Shown here: positions 44,030 through 58,983 of the stretch, piece by piece
Numbering within the stretch: position 1 is the stretch's first letter
Layout of the letters: the number at the start of each line of letters is the position of its first letter
Source of the DNA: Rubrimonas cliftonensis
GTDB taxonomy: Bacteria > Pseudomonadota > Alphaproteobacteria > Rhodobacterales > Rhodobacteraceae
Assembly: GCF_900107585.1 (NCBI RefSeq)
Contig: NZ_FNQM01000003.1
Span: forward strand, 248,001-312,000
Direction: 5' to 3'
Length of the DNA: 64,000 nt
Position numbers and translations under genes: made by a program
Notes under the pieces: generated by a model
Seen by the model: the letters and a program-made list of their open reading frames with translations, nothing else
What the model was told of the DNA's origin: nothing
The model's database searches: none

Positions 44030-44314
44030 ATGGGCGAAGCGGCGACGCGGGCGGCGCGGCTGGAGGAGCTGATCGACCGGCTCGAAACCGCGCTCGCCGC
44101 GCGGGCGAAGGCGCTGCAGGCGGCGCGCGCGGCGCAGGCGCAGGCGGAGGCCGAGCGCGACGAGGCCGCGGCGGACCGGGACGAGGCGCTGCGCGAGCGC
44201 GCCGCGCTGTCGGCGGAGCTCAAGCGCGAGACCGCCCGGCGGGCGGCCGCCACCGCCGAACTCGACGCGGCCATCGCCGAACTGCGCGCGCTGGCCGAGG
44301 AGGAAGGCGCATGA
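44030..44314 (+). CDS. Small coiled-coil protein upstream of zapA
   Basis: The 94-residue protein is almost entirely Ala/Glu/Arg heptads (LEELIDRLETALAARAKALQ onward), which predicts one continuous coiled coil. A small protein of this type commonly precedes zapA in alphaproteobacteria and may act with the division machinery; no function is proven. Its stop overlaps an ATG (44311) that opens an 11-codon mini-ORF ending three bases before the zapA start, with the zapA ribosome site GGGGGAGGG inside it. Confidence 0.75.
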   Translation: MGEAATRAARLEELIDRLETALAARAKALQAARAAQAQAEAERDEAAADRDEALRERAALSAELKRETARRAAATAELDAAIAELRALAEEEGA

Positions 44315-44349
44315 GGGTCGCGGCGACGAAGCTGGGGGAGGGCTGAGCG

Positions 44350-44634
44350 ATGGCGACGCTGGACGTGTCGGTAGGCGGGCGCAGCTACCAGCTCGCCTGC
44401 GAGGACGGTCAGGAGAAGCGGCTGGCGGAGCTGGCGCGCGTGGTCGACGCCGAGCTGCGGGCGCTGGCCGCCCAGATCGGCGCTGTCGGCGAGGCGCGGC
44501 TGCTGCTGATGGCCGCGCTGGTGCTGGCCGACAGGCTTTCGGATGCGGAGACGGCGGCGGCCCCTGAGGACTTCTCCGGGATCGACGCGGCGACCGCCCG
44601 GCTGGAGCGGCTGGTCGCGGACGCCGGGGCGTGA
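44350..44634 (+). CDS. zapA: Cell division protein ZapA
   Basis: The 94-residue protein promotes FtsZ bundling at the division site. It opens ATLDVSVGGRSYQLACEDGQEKRLAELARVVD, the ZapA domain start. It continues through LLLMAALVLADRL and the C-terminal helix IDAATARLERLV used for dimerisation. It is preceded by GGGGGAGGG and followed by the 6S RNA locus and ygfA, the conserved zapA-ssrS-ygfA order. Confidence 0.92.
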   Translation: MATLDVSVGGRSYQLACEDGQEKRLAELARVVDAELRALAAQIGAVGEARLLLMAALVLADRLSDAETAAAPEDFSGIDAATARLERLVADAGA

Positions 44635-44678
44635 TCCCGCGCCGCGCCGGGCCGCCAGAGGGCCCGCGCAGCGCCCTG

Positions 44679-44706
44679 TTGCGCGGCGCGCGCGAGCCAT
44701 TAGATT
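44679..44706 (+). promoter_or_regulatory. Putative promoter of the 6S RNA
   Basis: TTGCGC (44679-44684) and TAGATT (44701-44706) are separated by 16 bases in the zapA-ygfA interval. The predicted start near 44713 coincides with the 5' arm of the 6S closing stem, which supports the pairing. Confidence 0.5.
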
Positions 44707-44711
44707 ACGCG

Positions 44712-44875
44712 GAGGCGGGTTCTGTCCTTCTCGTGCGCGGTTTGAATCCCGGTGGCCTTAAACATACTCGCGGGAGCTGGCTCTGCGACTGGCCCTGGCC
44801 TATCGCACCTGGCGCCCACCTGGATCTCCAGGCTCGCGAGGATCAACGCCGCCACGGTCGCGACGGGCCCGCCGC
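44712..44875 (+). ncRNA. ssrS: 6S RNA
   Basis: The interval between zapA and ygfA holds a structured element of about 160 bases, at the conserved genomic place of 6S RNA. The outer stem can form from GGCGGG (44714-44719) with CCCGCC (44868-44873). An inner stem pairs GGTGGC (44751-44756) with GCCGCC (44848-44853). CTCGCGGGAGCTGG (44767-44780) pairs with CCAGGCTCGCGAG (44828-44840). The centre has the alphaproteobacterial pattern ACCTGGCGCCCACCTGG. 6S RNA binds sigma70-RNA polymerase as an open-promoter mimic in stationary phase. Ends are estimated from stems only. Confidence 0.75.
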
Positions 44876-44896
44876 CCCTGACCGCCGGCGCACGCC

Positions 44897-45472
44897 ATGA
44901 GCGCAGTCAAGGCTGACAAGCGCGTTGCACGCGACGCCGCCGCCGCGAGACGCGACGCCGCCCACGCCGCCGCGCCCGGAGCGGCCGAGGCTGCGGCGGA
45001 GCGGCTCGACGCGGCCCTCGCGGACCTGCCCCCCGGCGCGACGGTCTCCGGATATCTGGCGTTCCGCAGCGAACTCGACCCCGCGCCCGCGCTGACGCGC
45101 CTCGCCGCGCGCGGCGCCGCGCTCTGCATGCCCGTGGTCGAGGCGAAGGGCCGGCCGCTGGTCTTTCGGCGCTGGCGGCCCGGCGCGCTCACGACCATGG
45201 GCGTGTTCGGCGTGGAGATCCCCGCCGACGAGACGACCCTGACGCCGGACGTGGTGATCGCGCCGATGCTCGCCTTCGACCGGGCGGGCTTCCGGCTCGG
45301 CTACGGCGGCGGCTTCTACGACCGCACGCTGGCCGCCTTGCGCGCCGCGGGGGCGGTGCGCGCCATCGGCTTCGCCTACGCCGGGCAGGAGGTCGCGGCG
45401 GTCCCGCGCGAGCCGACCGACGCGCGCCTCGACATGATCGTGACCGAGAGCGAACTCATCAGATGCGGCTGA
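44897..45472 (+). CDS. ygfA: 5-formyltetrahydrofolate cyclo-ligase
   Basis: The 191-residue enzyme converts 5-formyl-THF to 5,10-methenyl-THF using ATP. Family blocks are GYLAFRSELDPAPAL, PDVVIAPMLAFDRAGFRLGYGGGFYDRTLAAL and GFAYAGQEV...EPTDARLDMIVTE. The folate/ATP motif LGYGGGFYDR is intact. It follows 6S RNA, as in many proteobacteria, and its last bases overlap the start of the YmdB-type gene by ten bases. Confidence 0.96.
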   Translation: MSAVKADKRVARDAAAARRDAAHAAAPGAAEAAAERLDAALADLPPGATVSGYLAFRSELDPAPALTRLAARGAALCMPVVEAKGRPLVFRRWRPGALTTMGVFGVEIPADETTLTPDVVIAPMLAFDRAGFRLGYGGGFYDRTLAALRAAGAVRAIGFAYAGQEVAAVPREPTDARLDMIVTESELIRCG

Positions 45473-46287
45473 TCTATCTCGGCGACGTCGTCGGCCGCGC
45501 CGGGCGCGACGCGGTGGCGGAGCGGCTGCCGGGCCTGCGCGCCGGGCTGGGCGCCGATTTCGTGGTGGTGAACGCCGAGAACGCCGCCGGCGGCTTCGGC
45601 TGCACCGGCAAGATCGCCGCGGAGATCCTCGCCGCCGGCGCGGACGTCGTGACGCTGGGCGACCACGCCTTCGACCAGCGCGACATGCTCCAGGCCATCG
45701 AGAAGGAGCCGCGGGTGCTGCGTCCGCTCAACATCGGCCGCACGGCGCCGGGCGCGGGCTTTCGCGTGTTCGACGCGCCGCGGGGCCGCCGGGTGGCGGT
45801 GGCCGTCGCGCTGGGGCGCGTGTTCATGAAGCAGCCCTACGACGACCCGTTCTCGGCGCTGGACGCCGCGCTGAAGGCGTCGCCCCTCGGCGCCGGCGGC
45901 GTCTCGGCGGTGATCGTCGAGATCCACGCCGAGGCGACCTCGGAGAAGATGGCGATGGGCCACTGGCTCGACGGCCGGGCGACGCTCGTCGTCGGCGCGC
46001 ACACCCATGTGCCGACGGCCGACGCGCAGGTGCTGGCGAAGGGCACGGGCTTCCAGGCCGACGCCGGCATGTGCGGCGACTACGACAGCGTGATCGGGAT
46101 GGCGAAGCTGGAGCCCCTGCGCCGCTTCGTCACCGGGATGCCGGGCGAGCGCTTCGAGCCCGCCGCGGGGCCGGCGACGCTCTGCGGCGTGGTGGTGGAC
46201 GCCGACCCCGCCACCGGCGCGGCGCGGCGCATCAGCCCGCTGCGCGTCGGCGGGCGGCTGGCCGAGGCCTTGCCGCCCGCCCCCTGA
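45463..46287 (+). CDS. YmdB family metallophosphoesterase
   Basis: The 274-residue protein belongs to the TIGR00282/YmdB family, metal-dependent phosphodiesterases active on cyclic nucleotides. The ordered motifs are LIYLGDVVGRAGRDAV, NAENAAGGFGCT, VTLGDHAFDQRDM, EIHAEATSEKMAMGHW and GAHTHVPTADAQVL. All metal ligands expected from these motifs are present. It overlaps ygfA by ten bases, so the two are co-translated. Whether it degrades cAMP or another nucleotide here is unknown. Confidence 0.94.
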   Translation: MRLIYLGDVVGRAGRDAVAERLPGLRAGLGADFVVVNAENAAGGFGCTGKIAAEILAAGADVVTLGDHAFDQRDMLQAIEKEPRVLRPLNIGRTAPGAGFRVFDAPRGRRVAVAVALGRVFMKQPYDDPFSALDAALKASPLGAGGVSAVIVEIHAEATSEKMAMGHWLDGRATLVVGAHTHVPTADAQVLAKGTGFQADAGMCGDYDSVIGMAKLEPLRRFVTGMPGERFEPAAGPATLCGVVVDADPATGAARRISPLRVGGRLAEALPPAP

Positions 46288-46344
46288 CACGGTTTTGCTC
46301 CAGGCGCCGCCCGCGACGGGCCGGCGCAGGCGAGCGCGCCGGGT

Positions 46345-47619
46345 TCAAGCGCGGCGACGGCCCGCCAGGCCCAGCGCGCCGAGCCCGCCGAGCAGCAGCC
46401 ATGCGGCGGCCGGCAGCGGGATCGGCGCCGGCGACACGGCGACGTCGACCCAGACCAGACGGTGATCGGAGCTCGGGAACGGGAAGTCGCCGGCGAGTGC
46501 GAACAACGGATCGTTCGGCTTGGGCCAGAATACGCCCGCCGCGATGAGGTCGAGCGTCGCGGAGGGCAGAACGTAGTCGGCGCGCAGGTTGCCCGGCGCG
46601 CTGTCGGCGAAGTCGGCGGTGTCGAAGAACGGGTCGCCGACATGGCTGAGATTGGCGCCGCCCTGCCGCGAAGCGGCGTCGACGCCGCCCTCCGAGCCCG
46701 GCGTCAGCGAGGTGTTCACCAGCGGGTCGTCGAGCAGCTGCTGCGCCGCGCCGGGCAGGCTGTCGCCGTCGACCGGATCGGAGTTGAGATCGCCCACGAT
46801 GACGAACTTCGCGTCGGCGCCGAGGCCGCCGAGACCGCCCAAATCGTCGTAGAAGTAGTCCTCGCCGTTGACGTAATCCGCCCAGAAGCGGATCTCGTCG
46901 GCGTTGCGCAGGCCGTTGCGGTCCTCGGGGCCGTCGAACACTGGCGGCGTCGGGTGGCTGGCGAGCAGGTGGACCGTCTCGCCGCCGACGATGACGGGCA
47001 GATCCCAGTGGCTCTTGGACGACAGCGGCAGCACGGCGAGGTCCTCGTCGGAATACCACGCCGCGCCGTCGGCGGGGTCGACCGGCAGGCGGGCGCCCGG
47101 CATGTCCTTCCACAGGAAGTTCTGGAAGGTGCGCGCGTTCGCGGCGTCGATCTCGTATTTCGAGAATACGGCCATGCCGAACTGGCCCTCGAAGAAGCCG
47201 AAGCCCTTGGCGTCGTTGGGTCCGCCGACCGAACCGTTGTTGTCGAGGTCGAATCCCGAGGCCACGCCGGTGTTGGAGGGCGCCGTGAAGCTGTAGGCGT
47301 AGTCGACCGGCGCTGCCGGGCCCGCGCCGGAGACGTTCTGGCCGATGTTGAGGTAGTTGCTGTTGAAGAGCGCGGGCAGATCGCCGGCGGCCTCGTAGTC
47401 GAACTCGTTGATCAGCAGCACGTCGGGGTCCACCCGCTGGATGATCTCGGCGATCGTCCTGAGCTGCTGGTTGGTCCCGCTTTCGAGGTCGGCGCGAAGC
47501 TCGCCGGCGGCGTTGCGGTTCATCGAGGCGTTGAACGTCGCGATGCGGATGGTGTCGGCGGCGGCTGCGCCGGCCAGAGCGGCGGCGGCGGCGGCGAGAA
47601 GCATGATGCGTGGCGTCAT
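46345..47619 (-). CDS. Secreted endonuclease/exonuclease/phosphatase family protein with VPLPA-CTERM tail
   Basis: The 424-residue protein has a signal peptide ending AGAAAA. A full EEP domain follows: RIATFNASMNRN (Asn), DVLLINEFDYE (metal-binding Glu), FVIVGDLNSDP (Asp/Asn) and SSDHRLVWVD (catalytic His). The C-terminus is the sorting signal PIPLPAAAWLLLGGLGALGLAGRRRA. The catalytic set is complete, so a surface-anchored or released DNase or phosphatase is likely. Start 47619 has an AGGA site upstream and removes a non-conserved extension. It is divergent from glgC. Confidence 0.92.
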   Translation of the reverse strand: MTPRIMLLAAAAAALAGAAAADTIRIATFNASMNRNAAGELRADLESGTNQQLRTIAEIIQRVDPDVLLINEFDYEAAGDLPALFNSNYLNIGQNVSGAGPAAPVDYAYSFTAPSNTGVASGFDLDNNGSVGGPNDAKGFGFFEGQFGMAVFSKYEIDAANARTFQNFLWKDMPGARLPVDPADGAAWYSDEDLAVLPLSSKSHWDLPVIVGGETVHLLASHPTPPVFDGPEDRNGLRNADEIRFWADYVNGEDYFYDDLGGLGGLGADAKFVIVGDLNSDPVDGDSLPGAAQQLLDDPLVNTSLTPGSEGGVDAASRQGGANLSHVGDPFFDTADFADSAPGNLRADYVLPSATLDLIAAGVFWPKPNDPLFALAGDFPFPSSDHRLVWVDVAVSPAPIPLPAAAWLLLGGLGALGLAGRRRA

Positions 47620-47831
47620 CGGGTGGTTTCCTGCCGCTGTCGCGGCTCTGCTGGTGGTTGAAGCGCTTGCGTCGAACTCGCGCCAAAAAGTGTTAACGCC
47701 GGCACGCGACAGTTCCAAGACACATCCATCCTCGCGCCTTGATCGTTGCGCCGCGATACCCGTTCGGTCATCGTGGCCGCAGCGGCCAGGGGCGAACCGA
47801 AGCCCGGAGAAGCGCCGCATCAGGGGGATGG

Positions 47832-49097
47832 ATGGCGCTGGATCGGGTCGAGACGGGGGCGCTGGCGCGCCAGTCGATGGCTTTCATTCTGGCCGGCGGG
47901 CGCGGGTCGCGGCTGCGGGAGCTGACCGACACCCGCGCCAAGCCGGCGGTCTATTTCGGCGGCAAGAGCCGGATCATCGACTTCGCGCTGTCGAACGCGC
48001 TGAACTCCGGCATCCGGCGCATCGGCGTCGCGACCCAGTACAAGGCGCACTCGCTCATCCGCCACCTCCAGCGGGGCTGGAGCTTCCTGAACGCGGGCCG
48101 CGGCGAGGGTCTCGACATCCTGCCCGCCTCCCAGCGCGTCGACGAGCGGAGCTGGTATCTCGGCACCGCCGACGCCGTGACGCAGAACATCGACATCATC
48201 GAGGGCTACGCGCCGCGCTACATCGTGATCCTCGCGGGCGACCACATCTACAAGCAGGACTATTCGCTGATGATCGCCGCCCATGTCGAGTCGGGCGCCG
48301 ACGTGACGGTGGGCTGCATCGAGGCGCCGAGAATGGAGGCTACGGGCTTCGGCGTCATGGCGACCGACGCCGCCGGGCGCATCACGGCCTTCGTCGAGAA
48401 GCCCGCCGACCCGCCCGCGACGCCCGACAACCCCGACCTCGCTCTCGCCTCCATGGGCATCTACGTCTTCGAGACGAACTTCCTTATCGAGCAGCTCCAG
48501 CGCGACGCAGCCGACCCCGACACCGAGCATGATTTCGGGAAGAACGTCATTCCGTACATCGTGGAGAACGGCCGCGCGATGGCGCACCGCTTCAGCGACA
48601 GCTGCGTGATGACCGGGACGGAGCGCGAGCCCTACTGGCGCGACGTCGGGACGGTCGACGCCTTCCACGCCGCCAACCTCGACCTGACGGATTTCGAGCC
48701 CGCGCTCGACATCTACTCCGAGGACTGGCCGATCTGGACGCACACGGAACTCTCGCCGCCCGCGAAATTCATCCATGACGAGGACGGGCGGAGGGGCATG
48801 GCGGTGTCGTCGCTGGTCTCCGGAGGCTGCGTCGTCTCGGGCGCGTCGGTCTCGCGCAGCCTGCTGTTCACCGGGGTGCGGGTGAACTCGTTCTCGCGAC
48901 TGGAGGGGGTGGTGGCGCTGCCGCGCTGCGTCATCGGGCGCGGGGCGCAGCTGCGCGACGTGGTGCTCGACCGCGGCGTTATCATCCCGCCCGGACTGGT
49001 GGTGGGCGAAGACCCGACCGCCGATGCAAAGCGCTTTCGCGTCAGCGAGAAGGGCGTTACCCTCATAACGCAGGCGATGCTCGACCGCCTGAGCTGA
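47832..49097 (+). CDS. glgC: Glucose-1-phosphate adenylyltransferase
   Basis: The 421-residue enzyme makes ADP-glucose, the committed step of glycogen synthesis. Motifs are the nucleotide-binding [16 protein letters not shown], the [20 protein letters not shown] activator/substrate region, GTADAVTQN, and the substrate block [16 protein letters not shown] left-handed beta-helix domain at the C-terminus has [18 protein letters not shown] repeats. A GGGGGA site precedes the ATG at 47832. It is the first gene of the glg operon and divergent from the nuclease gene. A possible operator lies in the 212-base upstream region. Confidence 0.97.
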   Translation: MALDRVETGALARQSMAFILAGGRGSRLRELTDTRAKPAVYFGGKSRIIDFALSNALNSGIRRIGVATQYKAHSLIRHLQRGWSFLNAGRGEGLDILPASQRVDERSWYLGTADAVTQNIDIIEGYAPRYIVILAGDHIYKQDYSLMIAAHVESGADVTVGCIEAPRMEATGFGVMATDAAGRITAFVEKPADPPATPDNPDLALASMGIYVFETNFLIEQLQRDAADPDTEHDFGKNVIPYIVENGRAMAHRFSDSCVMTGTEREPYWRDVGTVDAFHAANLDLTDFEPALDIYSEDWPIWTHTELSPPAKFIHDEDGRRGMAVSSLVSGGCVVSGASVSRSLLFTGVRVNSFSRLEGVVALPRCVIGRGAQLRDVVLDRGVIIPPGLVVGEDPTADAKRFRVSEKGVTLITQAMLDRLS

Positions 49098-49166
49098 GCC
49101 ACGCCGACCCGAGCACGCCGACCCGAGCACGACCGCGCGATCTGACCCCGAGGACCGCTCCCCCCC

Positions 49167-50578
49167 ATGAAGGCGCTGTTCGCCGTCTCCGAATGCGCGC
49201 CGTTCGTCAAGACCGGCGGCCTCGCCGATGTCGCCGGCGCGCTGCCGCTGGCGCTGGCGCGGCTGGGCGTCGAGGCGCGCGTGCTGATGCCGGCCTATCC
49301 CGCCGTCGCGGCGCTCGGCGGCGAGGATCTGGGCGGCTTCGACGGCGCGCGGCTGCGCGGCGTGCGGGCCGAGGGGATCGACCTCCTGCTCTACGACGAC
49401 CCTGCGCTCTTCGCCCGCCCCGGCGGCCCTTACCTCGACGAGGGCGGGCGCGACTGGCCCGACAACGCCGAGCGCTTCGCCGCGCTCTCGCGCGCGGCGG
49501 CGCATCTGGCGCGCGAGGGCGTCGGCGACTGGCGCCCCGACGTGCTGCACCTGCACGACTGGCAGACGGCGCTCGCGGCGGTCTATCTGCGGGCGCGGCC
49601 GGGCGGGCCGCCCTGCCTCCTGACCATCCACAACATCGCCTTCCAGGGCGTCTTCCCGCCGGATCTGCCGCCCCGGCTGGGGTTGCCCGCCGACGGCTTC
49701 ACGCCCTCGGGCTACGAGTTCTGGGGGCAGGTCGGCTTCCTGAAGGGCGGGCTGACGGCGGCCGACCGCATCACGACCGTCTCGCCCGGCTATGCGCGGG
49801 AGCTGACCTCGCCGGCCTTCGGCATGGGGCTGGAGGGCGTCATCGCCGAGCGTCGGGCGGAGGTGGAGGGCGTGCTCAACGGCGTGGACGACGCCGTGTG
49901 GAACCCCGCCGCCGACCCGCACATCCCCGCCGCCTACGACGCCGACACCCTGCCCCGCCGCGCCGTCAACCGGGAGGCGCTGGCGCAGCGCTTCGGGCTG
50001 GCGCGCTCGCCGGACGCGCCGCTCTTCGGCGTGGTGAGCCGACTCACGCGCCAGAAGGGGCTCGACATGCTGCTCGACGCCCTGCCCCGGCTGCTCGACC
50101 GCGGCGCCTCGCTCGCCGTCATCGGCAGCGGCGACGCCGACCTCGAGCGCGCCTTCCGCGGCGCGGCCTCGGCGCATCCCGGCCGCGTCGGCGTGGTGAT
50201 CGGCTACAGCGAGCCGCTGTCGCACCTGCTGCAGGCCGGCGCCGACTGCCTGCTCGTGCCCTCGCGTTTCGAGCCCTGCGGGCTGACCCAGCTCTATGCG
50301 CTGCGCTATGGCGCGCTGCCGCTGGTGGCGCGCACCGGGGGGCTCGGCGACACGGTGATCGACGCCAACCCCGCCGCCATGCAGGCGGGCTGCGCCACCG
50401 GCTTCCAGTTCTCGCCGATCGCGGAGGGGCCGCTCGGCGACGCGATCGACCGGGCCTGCGACGCCTTCGCCGACGTCGCGCTGTGGGAGACGATGCAGCG
50501 CAACGCCATGGCGCAGGACGTGAGCTGGACCGTCTCCGCCGCGCGTTACGCCGACATCTATCGGGAGCTCTGCGCCGC

Positions 50579-50582
<4 letters not shown>
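49167..50582 (+). CDS. glgA: Glycogen synthase
   Basis: The 471-residue GT5 enzyme adds glucose from ADP-glucose to the glycogen chain. The ADP-glucose site KTGGLADVAGALP is at residues 15-27. LHLHDWQTAL, the HNIAFQGVFPP block and the C-terminal DCLLVPSRFEPCGLTQLYALRYGALPLVARTGGLGDTV are all standard. Its stop overlaps the glgX start (ATGA). Confidence 0.97.
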
Positions 50583-56339
<5,757 letters not shown>

Positions 56340-56469
56340 GCCGGCCGAAGGCGGCGCCCCACCGCCACGCCAAGCGCAAACGTCGCGCTGGCGCGCTCAA
56401 AGCTTGGTTTGACCGCCGCAACCTGCGGGCGCATCGTCAGGCGCCAATCCTGAGGGGGAGAAACCACCC

Positions 56470-57894
56470 ATGAGCGCCGAGCCGAGCTTTCGCCAGTCCG
56501 TCGACATCATGTTCAACCGCGCCGTCGCGCTGATGGACCTTGCGCCGGGGCTTGAGGAGAAGATCCGCGTCTGCAACTCCACCTACACGGTGCGCTTCGG
56601 GGTGCGGCTGCGCGGGCGCATCCACACCTTCACGGGCTACCGCTCGGTGCACTCCGAGCACATGGAGCCGGTCAAGGGCGGCATCCGCTACGCGCCCAGC
56701 GTCAATCAGGACGAGGTCGAGGCGCTCGCCGCGCTGATGACCTACAAGTGCGCGCTGGTCGAGACGCCGTTCGGCGGCTCCAAGGGCGGGCTCTGCATCG
56801 ACCCGCGCGAGTGGGAGGCCGACGAGCTGGAGCGCATCACCCGCCGCTTCGCCTTCGAGCTGATCAAGCGCAGCCTGATCCACCCCTCGCAGAACGTGCC
56901 GGCCCCCGACATCGGCACCGGCGAGCGCGAGATGGCCTGGATCGCCGACCAGTTCGCCCGGATGAACCCCACCGAGATCGATGCGCGCGCCTGCGTCACC
57001 GGCAAGCCGCTGAACGCCGGCGGCATCGCGGGCCGCGTCGAGGCTACGGGGCGCGGCGTGCAGTACGCCCTGCGCGAGTTCTTCCGCCACAAGGAGGCGG
57101 TGGACGCGACCCGCATGAGCCCCGGCCTCGGCGGCAAGCGCGTCATCGTGCAGGGCCTCGGCAATGTCGGCTACCACGCCGCGAAGTTCCTCTCCGAGGA
57201 GGACGGCTGCCTCATCGTCGGCATCGCGGAGCGCGACGGCGCGATCATGGACGCCCGCGGCCTGCCGGTGGAGCGGGTGAAGGAGCACATGGCCCAGACC
57301 GGCGGCGTGCGCGGCTTTCCGGGCGCGGACTACGTCGCCGCGGGCGCCGACGTGCTGGAAGGCGACTGCGACATCCTGATCCCCGCCGCCTTCGAGGCCG
57401 CGATCAACCTCACCAACGCCGAGCGCATCCGCGCGCCGCTGATCATCGAGGCCGCCAACGGCCCTGTGACGGCGGGCGCCGACGAGATGCTGCGCAAGAA
57501 GGGGACGGTGATCATCCCCGACATGTACGCCAACGCCGGCGGCGTGACGGTCAGCTATTTCGAGTGGGTGAAGAACCTCAGCCACATCCGCTTCGGCCGG
57601 ATGCAGCGCCGGCAGGAGGAAGGCCGGCACCAGCTGCTGATCGACGAGCTGGAGCGGCTGTCCAAGGACACCGGCGTGGGCTGGCAGCTCTCGCCCGACT
57701 TCAAGGAGCGCTACCTCCGGGGCGCCGACGAGCTGGAGCTGGTGCGCTCCGGCCTCGACGACACCATGCGCATCGCCTACCAGTCGATGCACAGCGTCTG
57801 GACCTCGCGCAACGACGTCACCGACCTGCGCACGGCGGCCTACATCGTGTCGATCGGCCGGGTTGCGTCGAGCTACGCGGCGCTCGGTCTCTGA
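56470..57894 (+). CDS. gdhA: Glu/Leu/Phe/Val dehydrogenase (glutamate dehydrogenase type)
   Basis: The 474-residue enzyme catalyses NAD(P)-dependent oxidative deamination of an amino acid, most likely glutamate. The substrate site VKGGIRYAPSVNQDEVEALAALMTYKCALVETPFGGSKGG contains the catalytic Lys residues; a PAPDIGTGEREMAW block follows. The Rossmann motif is VIVQGLGNVGYHAAKFL. A GGGGGAGAAA site precedes the ATG. The dedicated family member (Glu versus Leu) cannot be set with certainty; length and the EATGRGVQYALREFF block favour glutamate. Confidence 0.93.
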   Translation: MSAEPSFRQSVDIMFNRAVALMDLAPGLEEKIRVCNSTYTVRFGVRLRGRIHTFTGYRSVHSEHMEPVKGGIRYAPSVNQDEVEALAALMTYKCALVETPFGGSKGGLCIDPREWEADELERITRRFAFELIKRSLIHPSQNVPAPDIGTGEREMAWIADQFARMNPTEIDARACVTGKPLNAGGIAGRVEATGRGVQYALREFFRHKEAVDATRMSPGLGGKRVIVQGLGNVGYHAAKFLSEEDGCLIVGIAERDGAIMDARGLPVERVKEHMAQTGGVRGFPGADYVAAGADVLEGDCDILIPAAFEAAINLTNAERIRAPLIIEAANGPVTAGADEMLRKKGTVIIPDMYANAGGVTVSYFEWVKNLSHIRFGRMQRRQEEGRHQLLIDELERLSKDTGVGWQLSPDFKERYLRGADELELVRSGLDDTMRIAYQSMHSVWTSRNDVTDLRTAAYIVSIGRVASSYAALGL

Positions 57895-57939
57895 CGGCCT
57901 GCCGGGGCCTGATCCGAAACGCCGTTCCGGGTCAGGCTA

Positions 57940-58875
57940 TCAGGGCGCCGCCTCAAAGGCCCTCTCGACGCCCGCATGCGCGACGATGGGGCCGAATCCC
58001 TCCGCAACGGCCGTCGGGTCGGCCTCCGCCAGAAGCGGCGCGCGGAGCATCATGTTGCGGGAGGGCGCCACCAGCGCTTCCGCGACGGCGGCGACCATGT
58101 CCGTCGGCGTGTCCGCCCGCGCCACCAGCAGCGCCGCGACGCCCAGGGTCGGCACCGGGCCGTCAACGCCGGAATAGAGCCCCGCGGGGATTCGCTCGGT
58201 CCGGAAGAACGGCGCACGCGCCGTCGCGGCGACGACCCGCGGCCCGGCGAACGGCGTCAGACGCGCGCCGCACGCATCGATCGCCTTCGCGACGAGCGCC
58301 GAAGGATGCCCGACGATGAGCATCACCGCGTCGAGCGCGCCGTCGCAGAGCGCCTCCACGGCGTCCGACCCCGTGCGGCGCGACAGCTCCGCGAAGGAGG
58401 CGGCGGGCGTCTCCAGCGCCTCGAGCAGCGCCGTCAGCGTGGCGTTGCGGCCCGACGCCGGCGGCCCGATGTCCACCCGCGCGCCGAGGAGATCCTGAAG
58501 ACCGTCGAAGCGCATCCCCGGCCGGATCAGCAGCGCGAGCGTCTCGACGTAGAGCATGCTCGCCACGCGCAGCTCCACGCCCGCCTCCACGGCCTTCCAG
58601 GCGAGGTCCGACTGCGTGATCGCCATGTCCAGTTCGCCGCTGGCCAGCGCATCGATGTTGTAGCGCGAGCCCGGCGTCGTCTCCGGCGAACAGCGCAGCC
58701 TGCCCCGCTCCCTGTCGTTCACCGACGCGCAGAGCGCCCGCGCGGCGTCATGATAGCCGCCGTCGAGTTCGCCCGAGCCGAGCGAGAACAGGCGCATGCT
58801 CCCTTGCGCCCATGCCGGCCAGCCTGCGAGCGCGCAGCAGAGCGCCGCCACGAGTTTCACTCTGCGCGACATCAT
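57940..58875 (-). CDS. TAXI family TRAP transporter solute-binding protein
   Basis: The 311-residue secreted protein has a signal peptide ending WPAWAQG. It has the TAXI-type binding fold: LFSLGSGELDGGYHDAARALCASVN, CSPETTPGSRYNIDALASGELDMAITQSDLA and the later LLGARVDIGPPASGRNATL. This family captures substrates such as organic acids for TRAP transporters. No TRAP membrane subunits lie nearby, so its partner is elsewhere or it acts as a sensor. The start may be 58875 or 58872 after a GGGGGA site. Confidence 0.88.
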   Translation of the reverse strand: MMSRRVKLVAALCCALAGWPAWAQGSMRLFSLGSGELDGGYHDAARALCASVNDRERGRLRCSPETTPGSRYNIDALASGELDMAITQSDLAWKAVEAGVELRVASMLYVETLALLIRPGMRFDGLQDLLGARVDIGPPASGRNATLTALLEALETPAASFAELSRRTGSDAVEALCDGALDAVMLIVGHPSALVAKAIDACGARLTPFAGPRVVAATARAPFFRTERIPAGLYSGVDGPVPTLGVAALLVARADTPTDMVAAVAEALVAPSRNMMLRAPLLAEADPTAVAEGFGPIVAHAGVERAFEAAP

Positions 58876-58983
58876 GGTCCCCCGCCGCCCGCCTCGCCCA
58901 ATCATCGTCACTTTACTGCCGGCGTCGCCGCGCGATAGCCTTCGCATCGACCGAATTGAAATCGCCCGAAGGCCGCAGCGCAG

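Noticed and set aside
47820-50225. Minus-strand open frame of 801 codons opposite glgC/glgA
   Set aside because: Antisense shadow with no conserved blocks; both glg genes show complete active-site motifs.
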